From: UBA3495 sp964629875
Lineage (GTDB): Bacteria > Chloroflexota > Dehalococcoidia > Lucifugimonadales > UBA3495
Assembly: GCA_964629875.1 (NCBI GenBank)
Contig: CAZVRK010000002.1
Coordinates: 78,715 to 142,714 of the forward strand
Length of the DNA stretch: 64,000 nucleotides
Reading direction: 5' to 3'
A model generated the notes under the pieces. That model was not told where the DNA came from. It saw only the letters and a program-made list of their open reading frames with translations, and searched no databases. This document shows, piece by piece, positions 26,693-35,998 of the stretch (positions within the stretch are counted from its first letter, which is position 1; each line of letters opens with the position of its first letter). Both the position numbers and the translations under genes were made by a program.

Positions 26693-27067
26693 ATGTTTCA
26701 TGGCTTGGGATTCCGAATATTGCTGCTATTGATCCCGCGGTTTCTGCCGCGGGCTATACGCTACATCATCCTGATTCGAAAGCTCATCTTTGATCGACGC
26801 GTCAACATAATACTCAGAGCTTTGGTTCCACTAGCTTTGATCTATTCGATTGTCCCATTCGATATGGACCGCCTAGGCTATATCGGCCGATTCGATGACG
26901 CCATTGTCCTAGGGTTAGCGGCATTCATCACCGTGAAGCTGGCACCTCAAGACATAAAAAACGAGCATCTTGGTATAGATCCACGTCCAAAACGGCCAGA
27001 AGACGACGACCCTTCCAATGTTGTAGACGGATCATCTAGAGACATAGACAACGATGAACAGTCATAA
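26693..27067 (+). CDS. DUF1232 (YkvA-type) membrane-associated protein
   Basis: A 124-residue protein. The core LRALVPLALIYSIVPFDMDRLGYIGRFDDAIVLGLAAFITVKLAP is the DUF1232 signature (Y.IVP.D..P..G..DD), a membrane hairpin of unknown function. The N-terminal helix is basic and hydrophobic; the C-terminal 35 residues are polar and acidic. AGGGTG lies six bases before ATG 26693. It precedes hemW by 12 bases, so the two are probably co-transcribed. Confidence 0.78.
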   Translation: MFHGLGFRILLLLIPRFLPRAIRYIILIRKLIFDRRVNIILRALVPLALIYSIVPFDMDRLGYIGRFDDAIVLGLAAFITVKLAPQDIKNEHLGIDPRPKRPEDDDPSNVVDGSSRDIDNDEQS

Positions 27068-27079
27068 GAAGTCATTCGC

Positions 27080-28300
27080 ATGGTAGGTATCTCAACACAG
27101 ATAGTGCCCTCCTCAGGCATGTCTCTGTATATTCATGTGCCTTTCTGTAACACAAAATGCCCGTATTGTGATTTCAATACCTATCAGGGAATAGAGCGGT
27201 TATTCACTCCGTATGTAAAAGCATTGACCACAGAAATTGCCCTCTGGGGAAAAGTACTCAATGCACCTAGCATTAATACCATCTTTTTTGGTGGGGGAAC
27301 TCCCTCTTATCTACCCCAAGGATCAATTGGCGAAATAATCGAATCGATTCAATCAAATTTTAATATTGCCCACGACGCGGAGATTACCATAGAAGCTAAC
27401 CCAGGTGATATCACTCTTGACTCCTGCACACGGTTGCTGAAAGAAGGAGTTAACCGATTAAGTATTGGGGTACAGAGTTTAGACAACGATTTGCTTAATA
27501 TGTTGGGCCGTCGCCATGATTCAGCGCAGGCCATAAATTCGTGCAAAATAGCTAGCACCGCAGGATTTGAAAATATTAGCTTGGACCTCATGTACGGGCT
27601 GCCCAACCAGAACATTGAACATTGGAAAACGACCTTAGACAATCTTGTTGCCCTTGATCCAAACCATATATCACTCTATAGCCTGACTCTTGAAGAAGGA
27701 ACACCCCTCCATACCTGGGTGGAACAGGGAAAGCTTCCCACACCAGACCCGGATGTCGCAGCCGACATGTATCACTACGCTGAAAACATCCTAGAGGACC
27801 ATGGCTATGGTCACTACGAAATATCTAATTGGAGCAAGCCTGACCATGCTTCACGGCACAACATGGCCTACTGGTTGAACCATCCCTACGTTGGCGTGGG
27901 ACCCGGTGCTCATTCAAGGCTTGGGAATTACCGATTTTGGACCGTTGACTCACCCAGAACCTACATCGACGGCGCATCTAGCTGGTCAGACTCCGATCCA
28001 AGCTCTTTTGGAAAATTTACAGATCAAGAAATAGATAGCATTCCGACTATCTCAGGGTACGAGCACATAAGCTCCAAGCTGCTCGCATCTGAGAGCATGT
28101 TTCTCGGACTTCGCCTTCTTGATGGCATCAACATTGCTGAAATGTCTCATGCTGTCGGCACAGACTTGGCAGTACTATATAAAACGGAAATAGCCGAATC
28201 ACTATCACTAGGACTTCTAGAGGAACATAACGACCTTTTAAGACTAACCAAGGATACGTACTTGATCGCAAACCAAGTCTTCACAAAGTTTATAGACTGA
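27080..28300 (+). CDS. hemW: Radical SAM heme chaperone HemW (coproporphyrinogen oxidase-like)
   Basis: A 406-residue radical SAM protein. The cluster motif is HVPFCNTKCPYCDF (Cys23, Cys27, Cys30), followed by FGGGTPSYL, EANPGD, SIGVQSLDN and the HemW-specific RHNMAYWLNHPYVGVGPGAHS, whose HNxxYW motif is the heme-binding site. HemN enzymes have an extra N-terminal trip-wire and a CxxxCxxCxC motif; here the fourth Cys is Phe, so HemW is favoured. It probably delivers heme to respiratory proteins. Belongs to the DUF1232-hemW run; selB follows 80 bases later. Confidence 0.9.
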   Translation: MVGISTQIVPSSGMSLYIHVPFCNTKCPYCDFNTYQGIERLFTPYVKALTTEIALWGKVLNAPSINTIFFGGGTPSYLPQGSIGEIIESIQSNFNIAHDAEITIEANPGDITLDSCTRLLKEGVNRLSIGVQSLDNDLLNMLGRRHDSAQAINSCKIASTAGFENISLDLMYGLPNQNIEHWKTTLDNLVALDPNHISLYSLTLEEGTPLHTWVEQGKLPTPDPDVAADMYHYAENILEDHGYGHYEISNWSKPDHASRHNMAYWLNHPYVGVGPGAHSRLGNYRFWTVDSPRTYIDGASSWSDSDPSSFGKFTDQEIDSIPTISGYEHISSKLLASESMFLGLRLLDGINIAEMSHAVGTDLAVLYKTEIAESLSLGLLEEHNDLLRLTKDTYLIANQVFTKFID

Positions 28301-28379
28301 AGACAGTTACTACCCCATCTATTACAAGAGTGCTATCCTATTACCACATGGGATAAATCATGCCAATTGGGGTACTGAC

Positions 28380-30245
28380 ATGTACGTAATCGGTACCGCT
28401 GGTCACGTTGACCACGGAAAATCCACATTAGTCAAAGCTCTTACTGACATCGACCCAGACCGTCTCCAGGAAGAGAAGGACCGGGGCATGACAGTCGACT
28501 TGGGATTTGCATGGATGGACCTGCCGAGTGGCAGAGAAGTCAGCATTGTCGACGTACCCGGCCATGAAAGATTCATTAAAAATATGCTGGCAGGAGTAGG
28601 AGCGATCGATCTTGCCCTACTCATTGTTGCCGCTGACGAAAGTGTCATGCAACAGACGCGGGAGCATCTAGCTATTCTCGACCTGCTGCAAATAACCACA
28701 GGCCTAGTCGTTATAACCAAAACAGACCTAGTTGACGACGAACTTGTCGAATTGGTCAAGGCAGAGGTAGAGGATGTCTTGGCAGGCACAGCATTCGAAG
28801 GATCTCCAATGATCGGAGTTTCTGCATATACAGGGGACGGCGTTCCAGACCTAAAAACCAAGATCGATGACATCCTTGCTAATACCGACTCTCGTCGAGA
28901 TTTAGGACGTCCCAGACTCCCTATAGACCGAAGTTTTTCAATAACCGGGTTCGGGACAGTAGTTACAGGAACATTGATAGACGGTCAGTTCGCTGTAGGA
29001 CAGGAAGTTGAACTTGAACCTTCAGGCACAAAGTGCCGAATCAGGGGATTGCAGAAACATAAATCCAAAGTAGATAGCACAGAGCCCGGTGTGCGATTAG
29101 CAGTGAACTTATCCGGCATTTCTCGGGACGATATAGCTAGAGGGGAAATATTAACCGTGCCAGGTTGGCTCGCATCCACCAGACGACTAGACGCAACTAT
29201 TCGCATGGTTAAAGGTGCCCCTCATCCGATGCGGCATAACGAAGGATTAACTTTTCACCTTTTCACAAGTGAAACCACTGCACGAGTACGGTTGCTAGAC
29301 GCAGATCGACTTGGCCCTGGAGAAGAAGGCTGGGTTCAGATATTGCTGGATGAACCTATCCCAATGGTAAAGGGGGATTTTTTCGTGCTCCGGTCTGCTG
29401 AGGACACTCTAGGTGGAGGACAGGTGGTAGACACTAGCCCACAACGACGATACCGACGTTTTGACAACGATGTCATAGAAAGATTAATGATGCTACACCA
29501 GGGAACCGGCGAAGACATGCTGGTTAGCGTAGCAGATCAGTGGGGTCCATGTGATCTATCGACATTGTCCCAACGGGCGAATCTAGCCGAAAGTGAAATT
29601 CTTGAGAGGATCAAGGTACTCATCGATAACGGAGAGATCATATCGCTAGGTGAACTCGGCAGCGAATCAGACGCAGTAGTTTATTCCAAACAAGGATGGG
29701 ATATCTTGCAGGGAAAAGCATCGATAGCTTTGCAAACCTACCACACACAATACCCACTCAGAATAGGTGCACCAATTCCCGAAATTAGAAGCCGTTTGAA
29801 CCTTGCACAAGGCGTTTACCTGAAAGCCCTCGCACAATTATCTGCCGACGGGGTTGTTGTTGAAGAAGGTCAATCTATCAGGCTCCCAAACCACAATTCG
29901 GAACTCACTCCAGAGCTTGAGGAAAAAGCCGCCTCGTACATTAAAACTTTAGAAGAATCTCCTTATTCACCCCCTACAGACATACCCTTAGATAACGAAC
30001 TCCTGAACGCTCTTATTGGACAGGGTAAAGTTGTAAAGGTAAACGAGTCCGTTGTCTTTTGCGCTTCCGCATATCAATCGATGACAACCCAAATAATTGA
30101 GCACCTAAACGCAAACGGATCTATAACGGTAGCAGAAGCCAGAACAATATTTGACTCAAGCCGAAAATATATCTTGCCCTTGATGGAACACCTTGATCAG
30201 CAGCGTATAACCAGACGACAGGGAGACGAAAGGGTGCTGAGGTAG
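28380..30245 (+). CDS. selB: Selenocysteine-specific elongation factor SelB
   Basis: A 621-residue translation GTPase that brings Sec-tRNA to UGA codons next to a SECIS hairpin. G1 is GTAGHVDHGKST, the effector loop EEKDRGMTVDLGFAW, G3 DVPGHERFI, G4 TKTDL, then EF-Tu-like domains 2-3 (FSITGFGTVVTGTL) and four C-terminal winged helices to the end (SRKYILPLMEHLDQQRITRRQGDERVLR). The DLGFAW motif in place of EF-Tu residues is a SelB hallmark. No selA, selC, selD or in-frame-UGA gene was found nearby. It ends one base before the NurA gene, so the two are likely co-transcribed. Confidence 0.92.
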   Translation: MYVIGTAGHVDHGKSTLVKALTDIDPDRLQEEKDRGMTVDLGFAWMDLPSGREVSIVDVPGHERFIKNMLAGVGAIDLALLIVAADESVMQQTREHLAILDLLQITTGLVVITKTDLVDDELVELVKAEVEDVLAGTAFEGSPMIGVSAYTGDGVPDLKTKIDDILANTDSRRDLGRPRLPIDRSFSITGFGTVVTGTLIDGQFAVGQEVELEPSGTKCRIRGLQKHKSKVDSTEPGVRLAVNLSGISRDDIARGEILTVPGWLASTRRLDATIRMVKGAPHPMRHNEGLTFHLFTSETTARVRLLDADRLGPGEEGWVQILLDEPIPMVKGDFFVLRSAEDTLGGGQVVDTSPQRRYRRFDNDVIERLMMLHQGTGEDMLVSVADQWGPCDLSTLSQRANLAESEILERIKVLIDNGEIISLGELGSESDAVVYSKQGWDILQGKASIALQTYHTQYPLRIGAPIPEIRSRLNLAQGVYLKALAQLSADGVVVEEGQSIRLPNHNSELTPELEEKAASYIKTLEESPYSPPTDIPLDNELLNALIGQGKVVKVNESVVFCASAYQSMTTQIIEHLNANGSITVAEARTIFDSSRKYILPLMEHLDQQRITRRQGDERVLR

Positions 30246-30246
30246 A

Positions 30247-31455
30247 ATGCCACTAGATCTCGGAAGGACAGTCCTCCAAATAGACGAAGCTGCACAATCG
30301 ATAAGTCGAGATATAGACGATCGCCAAACACGTCTTACCAAGCTCCTAGAAGGCGCACAGGGCGTGTCTAACGACGAAGCGATCACCAAATCGCGAAACT
30401 CTCTTGACCGCCCTTATATGGCAGCCCAGATCACAGAAGAGTTAATTGGGAGCAAACCCCCCAAGCAATATAGTGGAAATTGGTCCACATTATCGGTCGA
30501 CGGGTCTCACATAGACGTAGACCGGCATTTACCCGTGCCTTGTTACCTAATCAATATGGGCGGCTGTATCCTTTCCTATGGTGAAACCCCTTACGCAGAT
30601 TTCTTTAATGAGCCCACCTTAGCTACAGCACGAGAAGATCTATACCTGTCCGATCCAGGCAATGCCAACAATGAAGAATTAATTAGTGGGCCGCTGCTTG
30701 GGATTCTAAGGTCTGTACAAGAAATAGAGTATCTGGTGGAAAAAATTCAAGACTGCCCAGAAACCCAACCATTGCTGGCTTTAGTCGATGGAACATTGGT
30801 TTTATGGGGCTTATCCGGTCAAGGGTATCGGCCATTTGTAAGGAACACTATATTAGCCGAAAGGTTTTTCCCTGCGCTAGAAAAACTTCGCAGATTAGCT
30901 CAAACACGGATAATCACTGTAGCTGCCTATGTATCCCTGCCTAGAACCACTGAAGTTGCCAACGCAATTCGTTGCAGCCTGTGCCCATTTGAATCCTCTC
31001 TTTGCCAGGAATCTTGCAGTCACCACCGATCCAGACGGGAACCCTGTGATCAGGCAAACGGGTTTATGGATAGAGAGTTATTTCAAGAGGTTCTGGAGCC
31101 ATATTCCAGGTCTCCTGTGTATAAGACTAACCCAACAGCAGCTCAGGAATACTACGGAGAGCACCAGGTATATTTTTATTACCTTAATAGCGGCAATGAA
31201 ATAGCCAGGGTTGAAATCCCCCAATGGGTTGCCTCAAACACCGATCTCTTAGAACTTGGACATAGCTTGATAGTTGAGCAGTGCAAAAAGGGACAAGGCT
31301 ATCCGGTAGCTATATCAGAGTCACACGAACAAGCTGTGATTAACGGTAACGACCGACAGGTGTTCCATAACATGGTGCAAGAAGCTCTTGAAAGACAGGG
31401 CCTATCCAGCTATACATCTGAAAAGGAACGATCCAAGAGTCGGCCCTGGTTGTAG
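30247..31455 (+). CDS. NurA-domain nuclease with Cys cluster
   Basis: A 402-residue NurA-family protein. The N-terminal metal site is TLSVDGSHIDVDRH (Asp85). The second Asp is in LALVDGTLVLWGL (Asp181), and the C-terminal box is GYPVAISESHEQAV (His360). NurA is a 5'-3' DNA end-processing nuclease that works with the HerA helicase in archaea and some bacteria. Here an insert holds Cys243, 246, 253, 257 and 267 (CSLCPF...CQESCSHH...EPCD), spaced like a zinc or iron-sulfur site. No herA gene is in the window. The one-base spacing to selB makes co-transcription likely, but the reason for their pairing is unknown. Confidence 0.85.
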   Translation: MPLDLGRTVLQIDEAAQSISRDIDDRQTRLTKLLEGAQGVSNDEAITKSRNSLDRPYMAAQITEELIGSKPPKQYSGNWSTLSVDGSHIDVDRHLPVPCYLINMGGCILSYGETPYADFFNEPTLATAREDLYLSDPGNANNEELISGPLLGILRSVQEIEYLVEKIQDCPETQPLLALVDGTLVLWGLSGQGYRPFVRNTILAERFFPALEKLRRLAQTRIITVAAYVSLPRTTEVANAIRCSLCPFESSLCQESCSHHRSRREPCDQANGFMDRELFQEVLEPYSRSPVYKTNPTAAQEYYGEHQVYFYYLNSGNEIARVEIPQWVASNTDLLELGHSLIVEQCKKGQGYPVAISESHEQAVINGNDRQVFHNMVQEALERQGLSSYTSEKERSKSRPWL

Positions 31456-31459
31456 AAAT

Positions 31460-32515
31460 TCAGTCCTGTGAACATCTAAGATCCTCTACATAAGTAACAA
31501 AGCTCTCGTAATCCCCAAACCCAGATGCCACATCCAAAAACTCACTAACTGATTTACTGCATTCTCTCAATTCTTCCACGTAAGACCCTATTGGGCTTAT
31601 AGAGGCCCCACTAGTGGCATAACTTCCATGGAATGCAAAATACGCCTGGTTTAATTTTCTTAACGGGTAACCATTTTCGCCAAATAAAAGGCGACGCTCT
31701 TCCATATATTTTTCCGCTCCCCGAATGTCTCCACTATTTAATAAATCTTCGGATTCTAGCCGCGTTATCCGCATTTCTTTCTGGAAATGAAACCCATCAG
31801 GACTCTGGGCTATCCTCTCCTTTGGCAATTCCTCAACTAACGTAAATGAGGCATAAGCCTTTCGCCCGATTTCCTTACCTGCAACATCTGCGATGGTCTC
31901 ATTTAATGTGGTCATAGTCGGGTTATCCCAAAAGGCTCTACCTAATGGCTTAAAGAACAACCAGTGGTGTATCCATTCATGCGTCGTAATGATGAATGAG
32001 TTGTACAAACCCGCGTTATCAATAACAACACTCGGATACACAGCTAACCCGCCAGTATTCTCAACAATAGCAGAAAGGTTCTCTTCTTCCAGAATCATAT
32101 CTTCTAGGTGCTTTCTATCTTTATCTTTCAGTCCAGGTATGAGCAATACATCAAATATTCTTTCTATCCGGTCTCTGGGTGAGAGTACAAGGACGGTGGG
32201 CGGTGGGGACAAAGCCATATCAACAGCAGGAAAAGTGCCCAGATCTTCTTGAAATATCGTTTCTGAGATCGCTGTTTCTATAATCTCTTCAACAACTCTC
32301 TTATCATTTCGATTTCTTAATTCAGGAGACGTGAAAAATTTCTCAGACACTTCTAGTTTCTGTTTGGCAGACAGATCTGGTTGTTTTAATAAAAGCCTAT
32401 GGACCCATTTATCCGGTAAATTCTGTAATTCCCACGACACGATACCAAATCGGTTCTTATCTACCGTTATGTCTACCGGACTTACAGCAACTGCCTGTGA
32501 GCTTATAAGAAACAC
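31460..32515 (-). CDS. Secreted gluzincin-like metalloprotease homologue
   Basis: A 351-residue protein as numbered from GTG 32515. It holds HEWIHHW (His179, Glu180, His183) and, 26 residues after that Glu, NETIAD with Glu206, i.e. HExxH plus a downstream Glu ligand. The frame is open upstream, and the residues before the GTG read RRVTILLLYTLVFLISSQAVA, a textbook signal peptide, so the real start lies upstream. There is no ATG, GTG or TTG before the upstream stop at 32576; the best placed codon is ATC 32566-32564, seven bases after GAGG. It probably follows serA in one transcript. Substrate unknown; export to the cell surface is likely. Confidence 0.75.
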   Translation of the reverse strand: MFLISSQAVAVSPVDITVDKNRFGIVSWELQNLPDKWVHRLLLKQPDLSAKQKLEVSEKFFTSPELRNRNDKRVVEEIIETAISETIFQEDLGTFPAVDMALSPPPTVLVLSPRDRIERIFDVLLIPGLKDKDRKHLEDMILEEENLSAIVENTGGLAVYPSVVIDNAGLYNSFIITTHEWIHHWLFFKPLGRAFWDNPTMTTLNETIADVAGKEIGRKAYASFTLVEELPKERIAQSPDGFHFQKEMRITRLESEDLLNSGDIRGAEKYMEERRLLFGENGYPLRKLNQAYFAFHGSYATSGASISPIGSYVEELRECSKSVSEFLDVASGFGDYESFVTYVEDLRCSQD

Positions 32516-32595
32516 AAGCGTGTATAGAAGTAAGATTGTTACTCTGCGCCAAGTAAAAGTGAAGATGTACCTACCTCAAGGCCTAGCCAATTTCC

Positions 32596-34173
32596 TTATA
32601 GCTTAACCAAGCGAGCATTTGATACTTGTGGGAGGCCACGGATTTGGTCCAAAACAGCTTCAGGAACCGAATCATCCAAACCCAAAACCATCATAGCCGT
32701 GCCTCTTTGACTTAGACGGCCCACTTTCATATAACTAATGTTAATATTGTGCTCTCCAGCCACAGTGCCTACTGCTCCAATTGAGCCGGGGTGGTCTGGA
32801 TTATCCACAATCAGAAGATATGGAGCCGATGGCTCAACATCCATCCAATAATCATTGAATTTGACGATATGTGGTTCGTTTCGAAGGGATGTTCCAGCTA
32901 GAGTTACGTCACCTTTTGTAGTCTTCACCGACACTGTAATCAAACTGGTGAATTCGTTAGCAACTGTGTCTTTTTGCTCAGTTATGCGTAACCCACGGCT
33001 TTGGGCCAACAAAGGTGCGTTAATAATATTTACTGCTTCCGAGCTGACTGTGGAGAGCAATCCCTCCAGAACAGCTGCCTTCAGTATAGTCGTATCATAT
33101 TCAGCGATCTCTCCTTCATAAGAGACTGTTACACCAACTAGCTGATCATCCGTTAGGTTAATTAGAAGTTTTCCAAGTAATGTCGCCACTGGAATGTACG
33201 GTTCCAATATTGCGTGAACATCTGGAGGCAATACCGGTGCATTGACCGTGTTCCTCGCCGGACGTCCCTCTAAAATCGCCAGAACTTGCTCTGCCGCCTC
33301 GATCGCTACTTCTCTCTGGGCTTCTTCAGTTGATGCACCAAGATGCGGCGTAGCAATCACGTTTGGATGCTGGACTAATGACATATCTTCCGGAGGTTCC
33401 TGGACGAACACATCTAGCGCTGCCGCTGCTAATTGATCATTATTAAGAGCATCCAGTAATGCTTTATCGTTTATCAGTTCTCCCCGTGCAACATTGATTA
33501 GCCGGGCTCCTGGCTTTACCAGTTTTAGTTCGCGTTCTCCGATCAGACCATTAGTATTCTCCGTGAGCGGGGTGTGAAGAGTAATAAAGTCTGAACATCC
33601 CAGCAAATCATCGACCGACATGAGTTCAACACCCATTCGCTCAGCATGGTCTGGGGAAATAAAAGGATCATATCCAACTAGATTCATTCCAAAAGCGCGT
33701 GCTCGTCGGGCGACTTCGGATCCGACTCTGCCCAGTCCAACAATTCCCAGAGTCTTATCCCTAACTTCGATCCCCATAAAGGCGCTTCGCTTCCACTCGC
33801 CTGCCTTGAAAGACTGATAGGCCTGGGGAACATTGCGCGCTAAAGCTAACATTAGAGCCAGCGTATGCTCAGCAGCCGCCACAGTGTTACCTATAGGAGC
33901 ATTAACTACTGGGATTCCGGCACTAGTCGCGGCATCAATATTTATGTTATCTACGCCGATTCCCGCACGGGCTATTACTCTGAGACTTTGGCCTGCCTGA
34001 ATAACTTCAGGGGTTACTTTAGTCTCACTGCGAACAACTAAAGCGTCATATCCTTTAATTGTTTCAGTCAATTCCGGAGGTGTAAGACCTCTTTTTACAT
34101 CAACTTCAGCCCTTGAACCAAGAAGTTCTATTCCCTCGGGAGCTATCGCGTCAGTCACTAATATCTTAGACAT
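32596..34173 (-). CDS. serA: D-3-phosphoglycerate dehydrogenase
   Basis: A 525-residue NAD-dependent enzyme for the first step of serine synthesis. N-terminal nucleotide-free domain ILVTDAIAPEGIELL; NAD-binding GIVGLGRVGSEVARRARAFGM; catalytic arginine in ARGELI and the His in ATPHLGASTEEAQ. The ASB domain (about 320-440) and a C-terminal ACT domain (YLLIVDNPDHPGSIGAVGTVAGEHNINISYMKVGR) follow, i.e. the long form. The ACT domain suggests serine feedback. Encoded alone, with the metalloprotease gene downstream. Confidence 0.96.
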   Translation of the reverse strand: MSKILVTDAIAPEGIELLGSRAEVDVKRGLTPPELTETIKGYDALVVRSETKVTPEVIQAGQSLRVIARAGIGVDNINIDAATSAGIPVVNAPIGNTVAAAEHTLALMLALARNVPQAYQSFKAGEWKRSAFMGIEVRDKTLGIVGLGRVGSEVARRARAFGMNLVGYDPFISPDHAERMGVELMSVDDLLGCSDFITLHTPLTENTNGLIGERELKLVKPGARLINVARGELINDKALLDALNNDQLAAAALDVFVQEPPEDMSLVQHPNVIATPHLGASTEEAQREVAIEAAEQVLAILEGRPARNTVNAPVLPPDVHAILEPYIPVATLLGKLLINLTDDQLVGVTVSYEGEIAEYDTTILKAAVLEGLLSTVSSEAVNIINAPLLAQSRGLRITEQKDTVANEFTSLITVSVKTTKGDVTLAGTSLRNEPHIVKFNDYWMDVEPSAPYLLIVDNPDHPGSIGAVGTVAGEHNINISYMKVGRLSQRGTAMMVLGLDDSVPEAVLDQIRGLPQVSNARLVKL

Positions 34174-34390
34174 ATCACACCTGCCCTAAACTACTGTGTT
34201 GACCCAGCCATAGTAGACACAAACCACCCATGACTATGTGCGGATTAACAATTTTATCGACCCCAATTTTAACCACAAACAGGCCAAGACACCAGTACCA
34301 ATTCAGAAGCCTTGACCTTCAAGCACAGCCCCCTTAGGATTAACGGCGATACTGAAAAAGCATTATTCCTTAATTTAGGAGTTCACAAGC

Positions 34391-35176
34391 ATGGCCATTA
34401 GCTTTGAAGAACAGACAGTCAAGATTGGGGATACAAACATAAAGATGTTCAAAGGCGGATCTGGAGACCCCCTATTGCTTTTACACGGGGCAAGCGGAAA
34501 TCGGGGACCATTACAGTATGCCAACTCTCTAGCAGAGAACTACACCGTTTATCTACCGACGCACCCTGGATTTGGGGACTCTGAAAAACCAGATTGGATT
34601 CAATCCGTCACTGACATGGCCTCATTTTATACCTGGTTCCAACAGGAGCTAGACCTCGAGGGAACACGGGTAATTGGATTTTCAATGGGCGGATGGATAG
34701 CAGCTGAGATCGCGGCTACCTGTAACCATGCCTTCAGTAAGATGATGCTGGTCAACGCCGCCGGAATCAAACCAAACAACAGTGAAATAGCCGATATATT
34801 TATAATCACTCCTGCACAAATAGCAGATCTCATGTTCCATGACCCGGCTCAAGTTCCTGAGTATGATCAGATTTACAAGCAAGACCTGACTCCTGATCAG
34901 ATTAACCAGGGGGAAAGAAACCGGGAAATGGCCGTAAGGGTATGCTGGAAGCCCTACATGCACGACCCACGTCTTCCATACCTGCTAAAACGAGTACACA
35001 TTCCAACACAAATAGTCTGGGGAAAACAGGACAAGATAGTCCCCTTGGAATGTGGTGAGATATACAAAGATATAATTCCTGGTTCCGCTTTAACAGTCAT
35101 CGACAATTGCGGTCATGCACCACAATTAGAGAAGCCCGGAGAATTCGTAAAAATCGCCTTAGACTTTCTAAAGTAG
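34391..35176 (+). CDS. Alpha/beta-hydrolase fold protein, paralogue of the 6512 gene
   Basis: A 261-residue hydrolase. Nucleophile elbow GFSMGG (Ser98), acid in WGKQDKIVP, His in DNCGHAPQLEK, and a normal HG oxyanion motif (LLLHGASGN). It shares WKPYMH and FKGG.GDPLL with the gene at 6512-7312. AGGAG precedes the ATG. It heads a + strand operon with an SDR (10-bp gap), an acyl-CoA dehydrogenase and an FKBP lipoprotein, which suggests a degradation pathway: hydrolysis, oxidation and CoA-ester dehydrogenation. Confidence 0.88.
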   Translation: MAISFEEQTVKIGDTNIKMFKGGSGDPLLLLHGASGNRGPLQYANSLAENYTVYLPTHPGFGDSEKPDWIQSVTDMASFYTWFQQELDLEGTRVIGFSMGGWIAAEIAATCNHAFSKMMLVNAAGIKPNNSEIADIFIITPAQIADLMFHDPAQVPEYDQIYKQDLTPDQINQGERNREMAVRVCWKPYMHDPRLPYLLKRVHIPTQIVWGKQDKIVPLECGEIYKDIIPGSALTVIDNCGHAPQLEKPGEFVKIALDFLK

Positions 35177-35185
35177 GCCTCCAGC

Positions 35186-35974
35186 ATGTCTTTAAAGGGT
35201 AAAGTAGCTGTAATCACTGGATCTAGCAGGGGCATTGGCAAAGCCATAGCTCTAGGCCTTGCTTCGGAAGGAGCTACTATTGTTGTAGCTGCAAGATCGA
35301 CTGAGTCTCGCCCTCAAGCACCCGGCAGCATATTTGAAACAGCTCAAGAGATCGAGTCCCTTGGCGGGAAAGCCCTCCCTGTTGAGTGCAACGTCCGTGA
35401 CGCAGAAAGCATCCAGAACATGGTCGCAACATCTATAGACACCCTAGGCCGCATAGACGTCTTAATTAACAACGCTGGCGTGGGAAACTATTCCAGTTTC
35501 CTTGAGACTTCACTAAAATCCTGGGATTTAGTAATGGACATAGACCTGCGAGCTCCTTTTATTTGCTGTCAGGAAGTTGTCCCAATAATGATAAAACAGG
35601 GAAGCGGGAACATCATCAATATTTCCTCCCACGCGGCAACCAACATTTTTTCGTCGACCTTAAGCGAGGATGCTGCTGCTGGAATAGCGTTAATGGGACA
35701 AGCATATGGAACAGCAAAGGCTGGCCTTGAACGGTTTACCTGGGGTCTTGCAGCAGAACTTGGGGAATATAATATTGCAGTTAATATACTTAAACCTCTC
35801 AGGCCGGTAGTCACCGAAGGATTTCAGGCCCAAAGACCAGATGCCGACGTATCTACCTGGGTAACGCCGCAAGATATGGTTAAAGCAGCAGTCCATCTAG
35901 CTAACCAAGATGCCAAAGGACTAACCGGTGCCACAGTCACAGCAGAAGAGATAGTTAAACGGCTGTCTCTTTAA
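35186..35974 (+). CDS. Short-chain dehydrogenase/reductase (SDR)
   Basis: A 262-residue classical SDR. Coenzyme motif VITGSSRGIGKAIAL (TGxxxGxG), structural NNAG (INNAGVGNYS), catalytic Ser in IINISSHAA and Tyr-Lys in AYGTAKAG, with a long insert between Ser and Tyr (FSSTLSEDAAAGIALMGQ) that should shape the substrate pocket. An Arg after strand 2 (AARSTESR) suggests NADP. Second gene of the operon. Confidence 0.9.
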   Translation: MSLKGKVAVITGSSRGIGKAIALGLASEGATIVVAARSTESRPQAPGSIFETAQEIESLGGKALPVECNVRDAESIQNMVATSIDTLGRIDVLINNAGVGNYSSFLETSLKSWDLVMDIDLRAPFICCQEVVPIMIKQGSGNIINISSHAATNIFSSTLSEDAAAGIALMGQAYGTAKAGLERFTWGLAAELGEYNIAVNILKPLRPVVTEGFQAQRPDADVSTWVTPQDMVKAAVHLANQDAKGLTGATVTAEEIVKRLSL

Positions 35975-35998
35975 AACCATTTATTCATAGGAGTTATT

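Noticed and set aside
27080..28300. Oxygen-independent coproporphyrinogen III oxidase (hemN)
   Set aside because: It has CxxxCxxC followed by Phe and the HNxxYW heme-binding motif, which are traits of HemW.
28403..28873. 156-codon minus frame inside selB
   Set aside because: Ser/Thr/Arg-rich composition and full overlap with the GTPase domain of selB.
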